NCBI RefSeq assembly: GCF_017814945.1
Contig: NZ_JAGIPX010000011.1
Span: 1-64,000, forward strand
Direction: 5' to 3'
Source: Paraburkholderia sp. LEh10
Lineage (GTDB): Bacteria > Pseudomonadota > Gammaproteobacteria > Burkholderiales > Burkholderiaceae
DNA: 64,000 nucleotides
Part shown: positions 54,374 to 63,488 of the stretch, one piece after another
How positions within the stretch are numbered: the stretch's first letter is position 1
Layout: each line of letters begins with the position of its first letter
Notes under the pieces: generated by a model
Database searches by the model: none
Seen by the model: only the letters and a program-made list of their open reading frames with translations
What the model was told of the DNA's origin: nothing
Program-made: the position numbers and the translations under genes

Positions 54374-55056
54374 GTGCCCTCAGTTGTGTATTGCGGTTGG
54401 TCTTCTGGCAATGGACCCCTGCCATTGACTAATCAGCGTCAATTTGCCTCGGGATACACCGCCCAACGACAGGTCCCGGCAAGACAACATCGGCATAAGC
54501 AAGTCAAAATTTAGGGCCGGCACTGAAAAATTTTTTGTTGCATCCTCGGATCACGGTGCGACGCGGCGATTGTGATACGGTCGTGCAAAGTCTCAACACG
54601 CGGTTTCCTGATGCAAGCGCGCGCCCCTCGGCTGGCCGGATTTCAGTGTTCATCGCGCAACCACGTTTTCCGCGATTCGCTTAAGGAGTCGAAACTGGTG
54701 AGTTCCGAGCGTCCGCCTTGCGACGGTAAGTTCCGAGTTTCTAAGATTTGCCCAGAAAGTCACGTCGATCGGCAATGCACGACCTAAGGGAGACTCTTGC
54801 CCCCGAAGCCCCAGGCGGTCAGCCATGCCTGCGGCGCCAAGCGCGTGAGCGTTGCTCCCTCTGCATCGAAGACGGATCGATACGACGGCTAAAGTGGCTT
54901 TCAGAGAGTGCGCTCGCGGACTTGCTCCAACAACTGCGTGGACGGCAAAATAAGCGCGCGGGTCTAATATTCGCGTTCAAATTGTTCCACAGCCCCTCGT
55001 TTTGCAGATTTCGAGGGATGTACTGCGTTAGGCTTTCATATTATAAGGAGGCGCTC
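54374..55056. other. gap without a supported gene
   Basis: 683 bases between divergent genes. Frames exist but lack ribosome sites. Composition shifts from GC-rich to AT-rich near 54960 as the next gene is approached. Confidence 0.45.
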
Positions 55057-55868
55057 ATGTTATCGAGCAAACTTGATCAAGTCGATACAACAAAATTCCA
55101 ATATAGCCCACGAAATTTACTGGAGTTTGTTATAAGTCAGCGACCCCACGATAATTTCATACAACTCTTAACAAAACACAACAAAAGCCTAGAGGCATTG
55201 ATTAAGAGAAAATCAGATGATCCGAAGATAACGGAGGCGATATTTATTATCGAATTAAACAAATTCGATTCAGACTTAATAAAAATTGCAAATTTATGCG
55301 CTGAAATCAACTCAGAGACACGAAAACATCAGGAAAATATGGAGAAAAGTCGCGAGACTCTTAAAAATTATGACTTAAGCGCTCTGACTGCATCTATTGG
55401 CTCACTTTACAGGGATGCGCGTAATTACGACAACAATTACGAAAAACGGCGATGGCTACCTAAGTTGGATGGGAAACCATTTTCAATAGAGTTAGTATTT
55501 TTAATTAACCCTTTCCACCACGATCCCAATATATCAAACGAGCAAAATATTTGCACTTTAATCGCCTCTTTCAAACTCATGACGAGTTTTTTAAAAACTT
55601 TCTAAACGTTCTATATGTGGACGGAAAAGATGGTCAGGAATTTCTAGGGAAAACATTTGGGGAGGTATCGTCAGAATACAGTCGCATAAGGAATGTCATC
55701 GCAGAGATATCAAAGATAATCCCCAAATCCGCTCCCAGTCGGATCATAAAAAACATAAAGTCAAAGCACGACTCGCTAGAGAGGATAATGGCAAAGTACC
55801 CAGCAACGCTTCACCTAGCAACAGGAAATATATTAGACCATCTAGAAAATGCCGCAACACGCCCCTGA
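55057..55868 (+). CDS. AT-rich gene in two overlapping frames joined by a -1 slippery site
   Basis: The ATG at 55057 has a strong AAGGAGG 6 bases upstream. The first frame runs 182 codons to 55605. A second frame, -1 relative to it and without its own ribosome site, runs to 55868. They overlap at T-TTT-TTA (55587-55593), aligned to the first frame as an HIV-type slippery heptamer. A -1 slip gives a 270-residue product (...MTSFL-KNFLNVLYVDG...). The protein is Lys/Asn/Ile-rich with long helices, likely coiled-coil, and unrecognised. GC is far below the neighbours, so the gene is a foreign import. A plain frameshift mutation is the alternative. Confidence 0.6.
55587..55593 (+). promoter_or_regulatory. 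candidate -1 ribosomal frameshift site
   Basis: TTTTTTA reads T TTT TTA in the upstream frame, followed by AAAAC. Slippage by -1 leads straight into the downstream frame. No stable hairpin is obvious just after it. Confidence 0.45.
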
Positions 55869-57268
55869 ATCCGTGCGCGCCGGTCTATACCTCGCTATCG
55901 AGTGAGTGCTAGCGGGAGCCGGTCGTGCTCTAAGGTTCGGTTTCCGATCACGACCATTGTTGCGAACACTGGAGTCGAATCGCACGAAAAGTACGAGGTT
56001 TGATTCGACGCCGCTCGGGCCCGGGTACGTCGATTATTGACTAAGCACCATCCCAGTAGCCCCCGTCCTTGGCTGATTGACGACTCGCAGTCGAAGGCGG
56101 TTGTCGGAGCAGTCTTGCAATTCTGGCCCGGCAAAGCAAGTGCCTGCCAGCAGTTCTTCGCTAGTGACCCGCGCCCGCTTGATGCCCCGACAAAACCGCC
56201 TTCGTGTAGCCGCCCAATCTCAGCCAGACCAAACCCAGACCTTCACGTTCGCGCTCGATGCAGCCCACATCCGCTCCAAAGGCTGGCTCTCTCTGCGCGT
56301 ACGGGCAACGTACCTCCCTTACCCGGAGGACGAAAAAGCCACCGCGTTCGCGGCCCTGAAAGGTGCCCTGCCACATACGCCTTCCCTGGTCAGCAAAAAG
56401 ATCAGATCCCCGCGCCCCAGAAGATTGAGCATGTACCGTGTGAATACGCTCCCCGATGCGGTTCCGCAGGCACGTGTCCCCCTGGGCAGCAACCAGCTTC
56501 CGCGCGCGCATATCGCCTCCAAAGATTGCGCATATGCTTTATCAAACATATTCTCCCTTAGGGTATAGCGTAGATATCCTCGATCGAGGATAGAAAGGAA
56601 TAGCCGAAGGCCCCCAGGCACTCGTGCCGAGGTTCCTTCCACTATCGCTAACTGCAATAGTTCCGCCAGACTATTTTCAGGTCTCGCGCATCTAGCTTCA
56701 CCAACGCGTCCGTTATCTCGGGAACCGTCCCCGTGGTCGGATCTCCCGAGGGCGCCACGGGTCCTAACCCGCCCGCGCTAGCGGTCACCACGGAAGCTCT
56801 TCATTCGGAAGAGGCGGCCCTAACGTCGGTGGCAGTGTGCGCAGTCGACATGTGACAGACGATGTATATCATCGAAATCGGCCCCACTTCAGAGAGGAAC
56901 GGCGGACTCAGCCTGCGGAAAATTGCAGGCATTCCCAAGACATCGCCAGTTGCAGCCGGACCGCCACAGCAGGTCCGGGATACTTCACCTCAGCGCATCG
57001 CTAAATCGCGGGGGTTCAGAAAAGCCATCACGGCGGCCTGAGGGTTCCCAGTCGTCTCAGGCTTCGTCTGCCAACGATATGGTCCCTAGCTGAAATCTCA
57101 CTGCTTGGGCTGCCGATATCGTTTCCATGTTCGAGCGAAATTGAAATGTCACGGATCTCGCACCGTCATGCTGCCTCTGGACGGCTATACCGCTGACTTG
57201 GAGCAGGAATGCCGACCGCCGTCAACCGAAGCCCACCACGTCGATCGCTCGCTCCGGATCCGTAACTT
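55869..57268. other. 1.4-kb gap without a supported gene
   Basis: The longest gene-poor stretch of the window. Plus- and minus-strand frames overlap at 56077-56657 but none has a ribosome site or recognisable motif. A 59-codon ATG frame at 56862-57041 is also unsupported. The last 170 bases presumably contain the original promoter of the gene at 59951, now separated from it by the IS21 element. Confidence 0.5.
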
Positions 57269-57273
57269 ACATG
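57269..57273. repeat. left target-site duplication (CATGG) of the IS21 element
   Basis: CATGG at 57269-57273 is repeated at 59935-59939, directly outside the TGTCAC...GTGACA ends. Confidence 0.85.
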
Positions 57274-57359
57274 GTGTCACGGATCGGCGTAATCGAGCCG
57301 GGGATGATCGGCGTAATGAGGCCACCTGGAATGGCCCCGAAACGCGATTTCGAAGGGAC

Positions 57360-58139
57360 TCAAGAATGCGTTTTTTTGCCTGATTTTGCAACCACGTTTT
57401 CGCCGTTTTCGGGCATCGGTTTCGGCTTGCGGAAGCTCTCACCCTCAATGACGACACGGTAGGCGCCGTGCCGTAGCCGATCGAGCGTGGCAGCACCGAG
57501 GATGCGGTTGTCGGGGAATGCGTCGCCCCATTCGCTGAAGTCGAGATTCGACGTCAGGATAGTTGCCGCGCGCTCATACCTGGCGGCGATCAGGTCGTGG
57601 AAGTCTTCGTCGTGGGGCGCACGCAGGGGTTTGAGTGCAAAGTCATCGACGATCAGCACCGGAACGCGCACGAACTGCTGCAACTTGCGTTCATAGAGCT
57701 CAGTCGCCCGTGCTGCATGCAGCTTCTTGAGCAATTCGGTTTGCGTGATGAACAGGACATCGCGGCCCTGGCGTGCGGCGCAGTGGCCCAGGGCCTGCGA
57801 CTTGCCGACGCCGGTTTGGCCGACCATCAGCACGCAGACCTTCTCGTCGATATAGCGGCCGGCGGCGAGATCATAGATGTGAGCGCGGTTGAGTTTGGGC
57901 ACGCGGTCGAAGTCGAAGTTCTCGAGCGTCTTGCCTAGGGAGAAGCCAGCGCGGGCGAGCCGCACGCCGAGCTTCTTCTGCTCTCGCCGCGCGACCTCGT
58001 CGTGCAGAAGCGTGGCGAGGAACTCCGTGTAGGCAAGTTGCCCGTCGATGGCTTGACGGTTGCGTTGCTCGAGCGAGTCGAGGATGCCCGAGAGGCGCAA
58101 CTGCTTGAGGATCGTGTTCAGTTCTGGACTGGGATGCAT
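57360..58139 (-). CDS. istB: IS21 helper ATPase
   Basis: A 259-residue AAA+ ATPase of DnaC/IstB type. It has the N-terminal RLSGILDSLEQRNRQA region, Walker A GQTGVGKSQALGH near residue 107 and Walker B VLIVDDFAL. It assembles on DNA and helps IstA choose targets and transpose. It lies 6 bases after istA, as usual. Confidence 0.95.
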   Translation of the reverse strand: MHPSPELNTILKQLRLSGILDSLEQRNRQAIDGQLAYTEFLATLLHDEVARREQKKLGVRLARAGFSLGKTLENFDFDRVPKLNRAHIYDLAAGRYIDEKVCVLMVGQTGVGKSQALGHCAARQGRDVLFITQTELLKKLHAARATELYERKLQQFVRVPVLIVDDFALKPLRAPHDEDFHDLIAARYERAATILTSNLDFSEWGDAFPDNRILGAATLDRLRHGAYRVVIEGESFRKPKPMPENGENVVAKSGKKTHS

Positions 58140-58145
58140 AGGCGT

Positions 58146-59690
58146 TCAATGGATCAGAAGGGAATGGAGGTCACGGCCGAAGCGGCCGCCGTTCAGATAG
58201 GTGTCGGCAGGCGCCGGCGTCGGCGCTGGTGCTGCGGTGGGCTGGCTGTCCAGCCCCTTGTCGAGGATCGCCTTGACAGTGCGGTACTTGGGGCTGGCGA
58301 ACACGAGCGCACGCTCGCACGCAGCCTCCAGCCGTTGATCGCCGACCTTCTCGCGAAGCCTCAAGACGCCCTGCGCGCCGCGCAGGTTGACGAGCACCTT
58401 GTCGTTGAACATCGCGAGAACGAGCGCGTGGCAGGCTGGCCCGATATCCTTTGCCCGCGCCAGGCACCACTGTGGATCGTGCTCGAGCCACGCTTGCGCT
58501 TCAGGCGGCTGGTGGTCACGCACCGTGTGGCGATCGCCGGGCTTGCGCAGGCGCGGATGGGTCGCGACGAGCTCATGGCGGTGGAACACCTGCACGACCG
58601 TGTCGGTCGCCTTCAGCCACAGCTGCTTGCCAACGAGCGTGAACGGCACCGAATACAGTGCCTTCTTGTAGACGACGTGCCCGTCGGTATGGACCTTGAC
58701 CTCGCACCATACGGCCAGCACTGGCGGCACATCGGGCAGTCTGGCGAGCAGTGGCTTCTCGATGGCGAAACGTGCAAGCGGCTGCTCGCGCGTCGTGCCG
58801 TGCTCGCGCGTGCCGGCCTGCTGCATCACCCAGTCGCGCAATTGACGGTTGGCGTCGGCGAGATCGCGGAATTCGCGCAGCGGCACGAAGGATCGTTTGA
58901 TGTATTTGACTCCGGCCTCAACGACGCCCTTCTTCGCAGGATCGTGTGGAGGGCATGCATCGATCCGGAAGCCGTACCCCTCGGCCAGCGCGGCGTACGA
59001 GCGCTGTACCTCGGGGTCGTACATGCACGCCTTTGTGATCGCGCACTTGGCGTTGTCGATGATCACGCGTTCGACGCGGCCACCGAACCATTCGAAGGCG
59101 CGCCGGTGACAGGCCAGCCACGTCTCGACCGTCTGATCCAGCACGACCTCGGCGTATTGATGACGCGACCAGCACAGCGTCATCACGAAGAACCATGTCT
59201 TGAGCAGAACCCCGGACTCATGCGTGAGCACCGGACCGGCGCCGAAGTCGACCTGTGCGGCCTCGGCCGGTGCGAACTCCAGGATCGTCGTCGCTCTCGC
59301 GCCGCGCTCGGCCTTCAGGTGCAGCAGGAAGCGCCGCACTGCCGAATAGCTGCCCGTATAGCCGTGGTTGCGCTGAAGCGCGTTGAAGATCGTCGTGCCC
59401 TGCACGTCGGCGTCATACCAGCCGCGCACCAGATCGCGAAACGGTTCAATCGTGGAGACGCAGCTACGCGGCAGCTTCGGATTGCGTCCGAAGATCGCTG
59501 CCAGTTCGGCGTCGTCCGGCAAGGGCCGACCGGGATCGAGCCAGCCCCGAGCGAGCGCGACCTGCCTGACGGTCTTCAGCTTCCCACGCCCCATCAGGCG
59601 TGCGCTGGCAATGTCACGGTCGGAATCGCCCTGACGCATGCGCGCCAGAACCTGTCGATACTCAAACACTTCGAACCTCCTTCGACTCAT
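58146..59690 (-). CDS. istA: IS21 transposase
   Basis: A 514-residue DDE recombinase (the frame extends to 59705, but the ATG at 59690 begins the usual MSRRRFEVFEYRQVL). HTH region RMRQGDSDRDIAS. The DDE motif is visible as Asp in QVDFGAGPV, Asp in VIIDNAKCA and Glu in KGVVEAGVKYIKRSF. Beta-barrel and C-terminal regions are complete, so the enzyme looks functional. Confidence 0.95.
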   Translation of the reverse strand: MSRRRFEVFEYRQVLARMRQGDSDRDIASARLMGRGKLKTVRQVALARGWLDPGRPLPDDAELAAIFGRNPKLPRSCVSTIEPFRDLVRGWYDADVQGTTIFNALQRNHGYTGSYSAVRRFLLHLKAERGARATTILEFAPAEAAQVDFGAGPVLTHESGVLLKTWFFVMTLCWSRHQYAEVVLDQTVETWLACHRRAFEWFGGRVERVIIDNAKCAITKACMYDPEVQRSYAALAEGYGFRIDACPPHDPAKKGVVEAGVKYIKRSFVPLREFRDLADANRQLRDWVMQQAGTREHGTTREQPLARFAIEKPLLARLPDVPPVLAVWCEVKVHTDGHVVYKKALYSVPFTLVGKQLWLKATDTVVQVFHRHELVATHPRLRKPGDRHTVRDHQPPEAQAWLEHDPQWCLARAKDIGPACHALVLAMFNDKVLVNLRGAQGVLRLREKVGDQRLEAACERALVFASPKYRTVKAILDKGLDSQPTAAPAPTPAPADTYLNGGRFGRDLHSLLIH

Positions 59691-59783
59691 CGGCCCTCCG
59701 GGCAAAAAGCCTGAAGGTACCGGGTTGTGGAAATTCGAAATGCGTTTCGGGCTGCCGCCCGACAGAACACTGAGCCCGCTACG

Positions 59784-59933
59784 TGGCTCGATTACGCCGA
59801 TCCTGCGGTGGCTCCAATACGCCGATCATCGAGTGGCCCGATTGCGCCGATCATGCACTGGCTCGATTGCGGCGATCATCCGGTGGCTCGATTACGCCGA
59901 TCCCGGAATGGCTCGAATATGCCGGTCAGTGAC
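59784..59933. repeat. six 25-bp iterations at the right end of the IS21 element
   Basis: TGGCTCGATTACGCCGATC-type units start at 59784, 59809, 59834, 59859, 59884 and 59909, an exact 25-base period with scattered changes. They are presumably IstA-binding sites. IS21 elements usually have only two to three such repeats per end. Confidence 0.85.
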
Positions 59934-59950
59934 ACATGGCGGAACTTCTC

Positions 59951-60544
59951 ATGATGGATACCAGCAAAGAAACGGTGACAGTCGCCAGCGATCATTCCAA
60001 AACGGTCGATGCGCTCGTCGCCTACCTGACGGATTGTCAGTTCAGCGAGTCGCAGTTGAATGTGGGAAACCTGGTGATGGCAGTAGAAGCGGTCTACGAA
60101 CCGCATCCACGGTTCTGGCGAGATCTCAGTCTAACGTGTGTCGCCGACGCAATAGCGCGCGTGTTCCCTGACTGGAAGCCGAGTGGACGCCAAACCGTGC
60201 ACGGTGTTAACAGTCTCATGCGAGATATAGAAGAGGTGCTGGAAATCAACGCTTTCGATGAAGCTAACGCGGAGATGCTCGGATCCCTGCCGAGGCATAA
60301 GCGCCCTCCAGACCGGATCGCCGCAACTGATTGGATTTGTGATGAATATCGTCGCAAAGGACAGACCACCAGATTGCTGCTCGCCCAAATGGCCGGCAAA
60401 CGATGCGGTGAGGCCGCGCTTGAGGCCCTCAGATGCGTAGAAGACGCCCGCGCCGGGAAGCCTTATGAGCGAATGGGAACGACCGTAGCTCGCTGGTATC
60501 GCGAGTCGGTGGTGAAAGAGCGGACGGAAAGGTCCATCCCGTGA
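59951..60544 (+). CDS. tail-family hypothetical protein 2
   Basis: A 197-residue soluble protein, full-length paralogue of the gene at 44807: YLTDCQFSESQLNVGNLVMAVEAVY, PRFWRDLSLTCVADAIARVFPDWK, INAFDEANAEML and the tail CVEDARAGKPYERMGTTVARWYRESVVKE. GGA lies about 9 bases before the ATG at 59951; another ATG (59936) lies inside the IS21 target duplication. The IS insertion has cut it off from its upstream region, so expression may now depend on the IS. Function unknown. Confidence 0.7.
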   Translation: MMDTSKETVTVASDHSKTVDALVAYLTDCQFSESQLNVGNLVMAVEAVYEPHPRFWRDLSLTCVADAIARVFPDWKPSGRQTVHGVNSLMRDIEEVLEINAFDEANAEMLGSLPRHKRPPDRIAATDWICDEYRRKGQTTRLLLAQMAGKRCGEAALEALRCVEDARAGKPYERMGTTVARWYRESVVKERTERSIP

Positions 60545-60672
60545 TGCGTGCAAATACGACTGTAGCGACCGCGCTGTGTGCCGGCTGAGGGGTGAACACG
60601 GTTCGCTTGCTGCGCGCAGGATGAAGGCACCCTGCTCGCCAGGCTGGCGATCGCTCGCCATTGCAAGAGCAA

Positions 60673-61479
60673 TCATGCGGCAGTCGATTCAGCCGCGGCA
60701 GCGTTTGTCGACGCGGACGCTTGCGCCGGTGCCTCAGGCGTCGCGACCGATTTTTTCACGGCAGCCTTCTTCGCCGTCACTTTCTTTCTCGCGACTTTCT
60801 TCGCAGGCGCCTTCTTGGCCGATGCGACGGTCTTTTTCGCGGCGACCTTCTTCGCGGCAACATTCTTGGCCGCGCCCTTTTTGGCAGCCGCCTTCTTCGC
60901 ACCTATTTTCTTAGCTGCAGCTTTCTTGGCAGGTGCTTTTGTGGCCGCCTTCGGCTTCGCACCGCCCTCGCCCGCGCCGCCCTCAATCAGAAATGCCGTG
61001 CGGTCTTTGGCTGCGGCAAGCCACGCCGGGGCTGGGCCACGTCCGCTCCACGTTGCCCCGCTCGCCGGATCGCGATACTTCGGTGCCTGCGGGCCACGAA
61101 CATAATTCCCGGCCTTGGCGGCTTTGTTCGCGGCTGTCGCCGGGGCTTCAGATGCGCCGTCTGTCAGAAATTTACTACGGTCCTTTGCGTTGGCGATCCA
61201 AGCGGGCGCACGCCCGTGGCCGGTCCAGGTAGCGCCGCTTTTCGGGTCGCGGTACTTTGCAGCCGACACAGATTTTTTGACGGCGACCTTAACGCCTGGC
61301 TTGCGACCACGCTTCTTCGAACCGCCGATGTGCGCTTCGATGTCAGCCGTCGTCAAACCGTGCTTTTCCATAATGTCTCGAATCTTCGCCAGAACGCCCG
61401 ACGATTGCTTAACAGCCAACACTTCAGCTTGCGCCCGAAGCTTCACAATCTGAGCCTGAATCTTCTCGAGTGTTGCCAT
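60673..61479 (-). CDS. H-NS-family protein with two DNA-binding domains and an H1-like tail
   Basis: 268 residues. An N-terminal coiled-coil oligomerisation region (1-55) is followed by two H-NS C-terminal domains, KYRDPKSGATWTGHGRAPAWI (about 75-95) and KYRDPASGATWSGRGPAPAWL (about 134-154). A long Ala/Lys tail (about 174-245; repeated AAKK units) resembles histone H1. Most H-NS proteins have one DNA-binding domain. It probably binds and silences AT-rich island DNA (family role; inference here). It is divergent from a second, short H-NS-like gene. Confidence 0.88.
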   Translation of the reverse strand: MATLEKIQAQIVKLRAQAEVLAVKQSSGVLAKIRDIMEKHGLTTADIEAHIGGSKKRGRKPGVKVAVKKSVSAAKYRDPKSGATWTGHGRAPAWIANAKDRSKFLTDGASEAPATAANKAAKAGNYVRGPQAPKYRDPASGATWSGRGPAPAWLAAAKDRTAFLIEGGAGEGGAKPKAATKAPAKKAAAKKIGAKKAAAKKGAAKNVAAKKVAAKKTVASAKKAPAKKVARKKVTAKKAAVKKSVATPEAPAQASASTNAAAAESTAA

Positions 61480-61656
61480 CTATGTTCTCCCCGTAGTTAG
61501 CAATGGCCGCACTATGACACATAACGGTTCGACTGAGCTATACGACTACAAACCTTTCCAGCCAGATCGAACTCAAAATGATATTCTCAAGGCACGGCAT
61601 TTGCGGTGGCTCACGAACTTGCCAGACCCACGCAAACTGTAAAACTCGGAAAACTC

Positions 61657-61989
61657 ATGGATGAGAGAAAACGCGACAGCATGATCGCCTACCTGCGGCG
61701 CAGAATGTCCGAGGTCGGCATAGAGCTTGACGATCTCGCAGCCGCGATCGCGGAAGATAAGATTAAAGAGAAAGATGCTCGATACCGTAGCGCGACGGGA
61801 GAAATCTGGTCGGGTGAGGGAGAGATGCCTCAGTGGCTCAAGCAGGCCATCAGCGCGGGGCAATCGACGGAGCACTTCGCTGTCAAGCGAATGGCTCCCT
61901 CGATCATAGAGGCGCCTGCGACGATAGATTGGAGTCAAGATCCTTTTGCAGGCAGCCGGCTCGCGGCCGTCCAGCCGTCGCACCGCTAG
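61657..61989 (+). CDS. short H-NS-like protein
   Basis: About 110 residues. The helical N-terminal half (MIAYLRRRMSEVGIELDDLAAAIAED) could pair with an H-NS oligomerisation domain. The C-terminal half ARYRSATGEIWSGEGEMPQWLKQAI keeps the H-NS DNA-binding fold pattern but with acidic residues where basic ones are usual. The ATG at 61657 has GGAAAA upstream; the frame opens at 61606. It may modulate the divergent H-NS protein, by analogy with truncated H-NS antagonists (inference). Confidence 0.75.
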   Translation: MDERKRDSMIAYLRRRMSEVGIELDDLAAAIAEDKIKEKDARYRSATGEIWSGEGEMPQWLKQAISAGQSTEHFAVKRMAPSIIEAPATIDWSQDPFAGSRLAAVQPSHR

Positions 61990-62194
61990 CGAGGAAACGC
62001 GGCTTACCCAATCTGGTGTCGCCGCAGGACCGCCGCAGTGTGACGGCGGCCCCACGCGGCTCTGCGAAGCTTACCTATTGTTCGGCGACTCATTCGCCCC
62101 GCGCGGGATTGTTGCCAGCACCTCAAAAAAGCCCTGGGTTGCAACTATGGCGGCGGTGGTGCGCTCTGCATGGAGAATACTGCAGGAGCCAGCA

Positions 62195-62635
62195 TCAGGA
62201 TCCCAACTGGTACGTAAAAGAAACAGGACTGGAGCAACAATAAGTTCCTGCTTCATGAGCGCAAGCCAACATAGACCTTTCACGGTGAAGTTGTTTTCGT
62301 TTGCGCGTCTCAGCCCACAATGCGTCAACATGATTCAACATGAAATCGAGCGTGTCGTGCCGGCCAATGACCGTCTCAAGCTGCTGCTTCCATTCTTCCG
62401 TTGCTCGCTCATCGGCCTTAGGGCTGGGGACTTCTCCGGGGAGAATGTCTTCGGAGGCGTTCGGGGATAAGCGTTCGAATGTTTCTTTGCCTGCAACATT
62501 CCATACCTTCGTTCGTACTTCTTGAGTCGCAAGCAGAATCCAACGGTCGTCTATTTTGCTTGCATTGAAAGGTGCGCAAACGCACTGACGATGTGTGCCT
62601 TTCTGTTCAACTCTTCGTGTTTCCGGATTTGTCAT
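62195..62635 (-). CDS. hypothetical protein
   Basis: About 146 residues, hydrophilic, with a Trp-containing helical middle (EEWKQQLETVIGRHDTLDFMLNHVDALW) and a Cys-rich end (MLACAHEAGTYCCSS). The ATG at 62635 lacks a clear ribosome site; the frame extends to 62656. No family recognised. Confidence 0.45.
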   Translation of the reverse strand: MTNPETRRVEQKGTHRQCVCAPFNASKIDDRWILLATQEVRTKVWNVAGKETFERLSPNASEDILPGEVPSPKADERATEEWKQQLETVIGRHDTLDFMLNHVDALWAETRKRKQLHRERSMLACAHEAGTYCCSSPVSFTYQLGS

Positions 62636-62703
62636 CCAAGCGGCGACCGAAGCCAATGACGCCGTAGCTCATTGGCTCGAATCGCCGAAGGTGGGAGGGT
62701 AAC

Positions 62704-63195
62704 ATGTCATCCAATTCGTCCAATCGCGGTATCGACTGGCCGTGGTCTTCGTATATCGCATGGCAAAACCATTGCGCGGAGGCGTTCTACAACGCTCCCA
62801 AGCATTTGCAGCAATCAATCCTGCCCTGGACCTTCGCCGCGCTTGTCGTTAACGAGCAAAACTCCAACAATCCTGCGGCTGAGCGAGCGATCGTGAAACA
62901 CGAAAGTTATGGCAAGCAACTGGGGCGAATATCAGACGCGCTCGCGGTTCTGATTAAAAACTCAGGTACCGAACACGACGACGCGTTTGACGCGTTCCTC
63001 GAACTCAAGGCAAACGTCGACTTCATAAAGCACAACACGGAAAACACGCGATTTGAAGTCGTGATCGCAGACCTGAAGCGCCTACGTGAGAACAACCCTA
63101 CCCGTTTCAAGGATTGCCTCAAGCGCGTTGCAGCGCTTTGCCCCCAACCTGTCAACTCACCCGCAGATGGAGCAAGTAACGCCCCAACTGCCTGA
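62704..63195 (+). CDS. hypothetical helical protein
   Basis: A 163-residue protein with a strong GGAGGG five to nine bases before the ATG. The sequence is mostly helical and polar (KQLGRISDALAVLIKNSG, FDAFLELKANVDFI, VIADLKRLRENNPTRF). The N-terminal part (WPWSSYIAWQNHCAEAFYNAP) vaguely recalls phasin-type proteins, but not enough to name it. The 293 bases after it, up to 63488, show no gene. Confidence 0.65.
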   Translation: MSSNSSNRGIDWPWSSYIAWQNHCAEAFYNAPKHLQQSILPWTFAALVVNEQNSNNPAAERAIVKHESYGKQLGRISDALAVLIKNSGTEHDDAFDAFLELKANVDFIKHNTENTRFEVVIADLKRLRENNPTRFKDCLKRVAALCPQPVNSPADGASNAPTA

Positions 63196-63488
63196 CTTTG
63201 GCGCGAGCATTGGGCCGCGGAGAGAGTAGTAGCAATTCGTCACGTCCAACCAGCCAAGTTCCAACGGCACATCTTGAGTAGAAAAGTAGTCTCTAGCCTC
63301 GAGGGATATCCCCCTGGGCATTGCACGCCTCCAACGGGCTGTCTACTGCGTTCCGCCCGAGCTAAGCTTGGGAATCCGGGAGAAATCTAAAACCGAACTC
63401 CCATAGCACGAGTAAGTACAGTGCTCCTAACACCGAGGCACTTGGCACAAAAGGTATTTCCTCGTGCCCCACGTTGTCAGTTGTATTT

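Larger units (their letters stand above)
57274..59934. mobile_element. complete IS21-family insertion sequence (about 2.66 kb)
   Basis: Ends are TGTCAC...GTGACA, with inner inverted sequence GATCGGCGTAATCGAGCC at the left matching TGGCTCGATTACGCCGATC copies at the right. A 5-bp CATGG duplication flanks it. It contains istA and istB on the minus strand, both intact. The right end carries six 25-bp iterations and the left end two. It sits just before the gene at 59951, separating it from its upstream region. Confidence 0.92.

Noticed and set aside
55869..57268. Coding genes or a tRNA in the 1.4-kb gap
   Set aside because: Frames on both strands overlap each other without ribosome sites, and no cloverleaf or CCA-ended structure could be traced.
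59784..59933. CRISPR-like repeat array
   Set aside because: The 25-base units abut with no spacers and belong to the end of an IS21 element.
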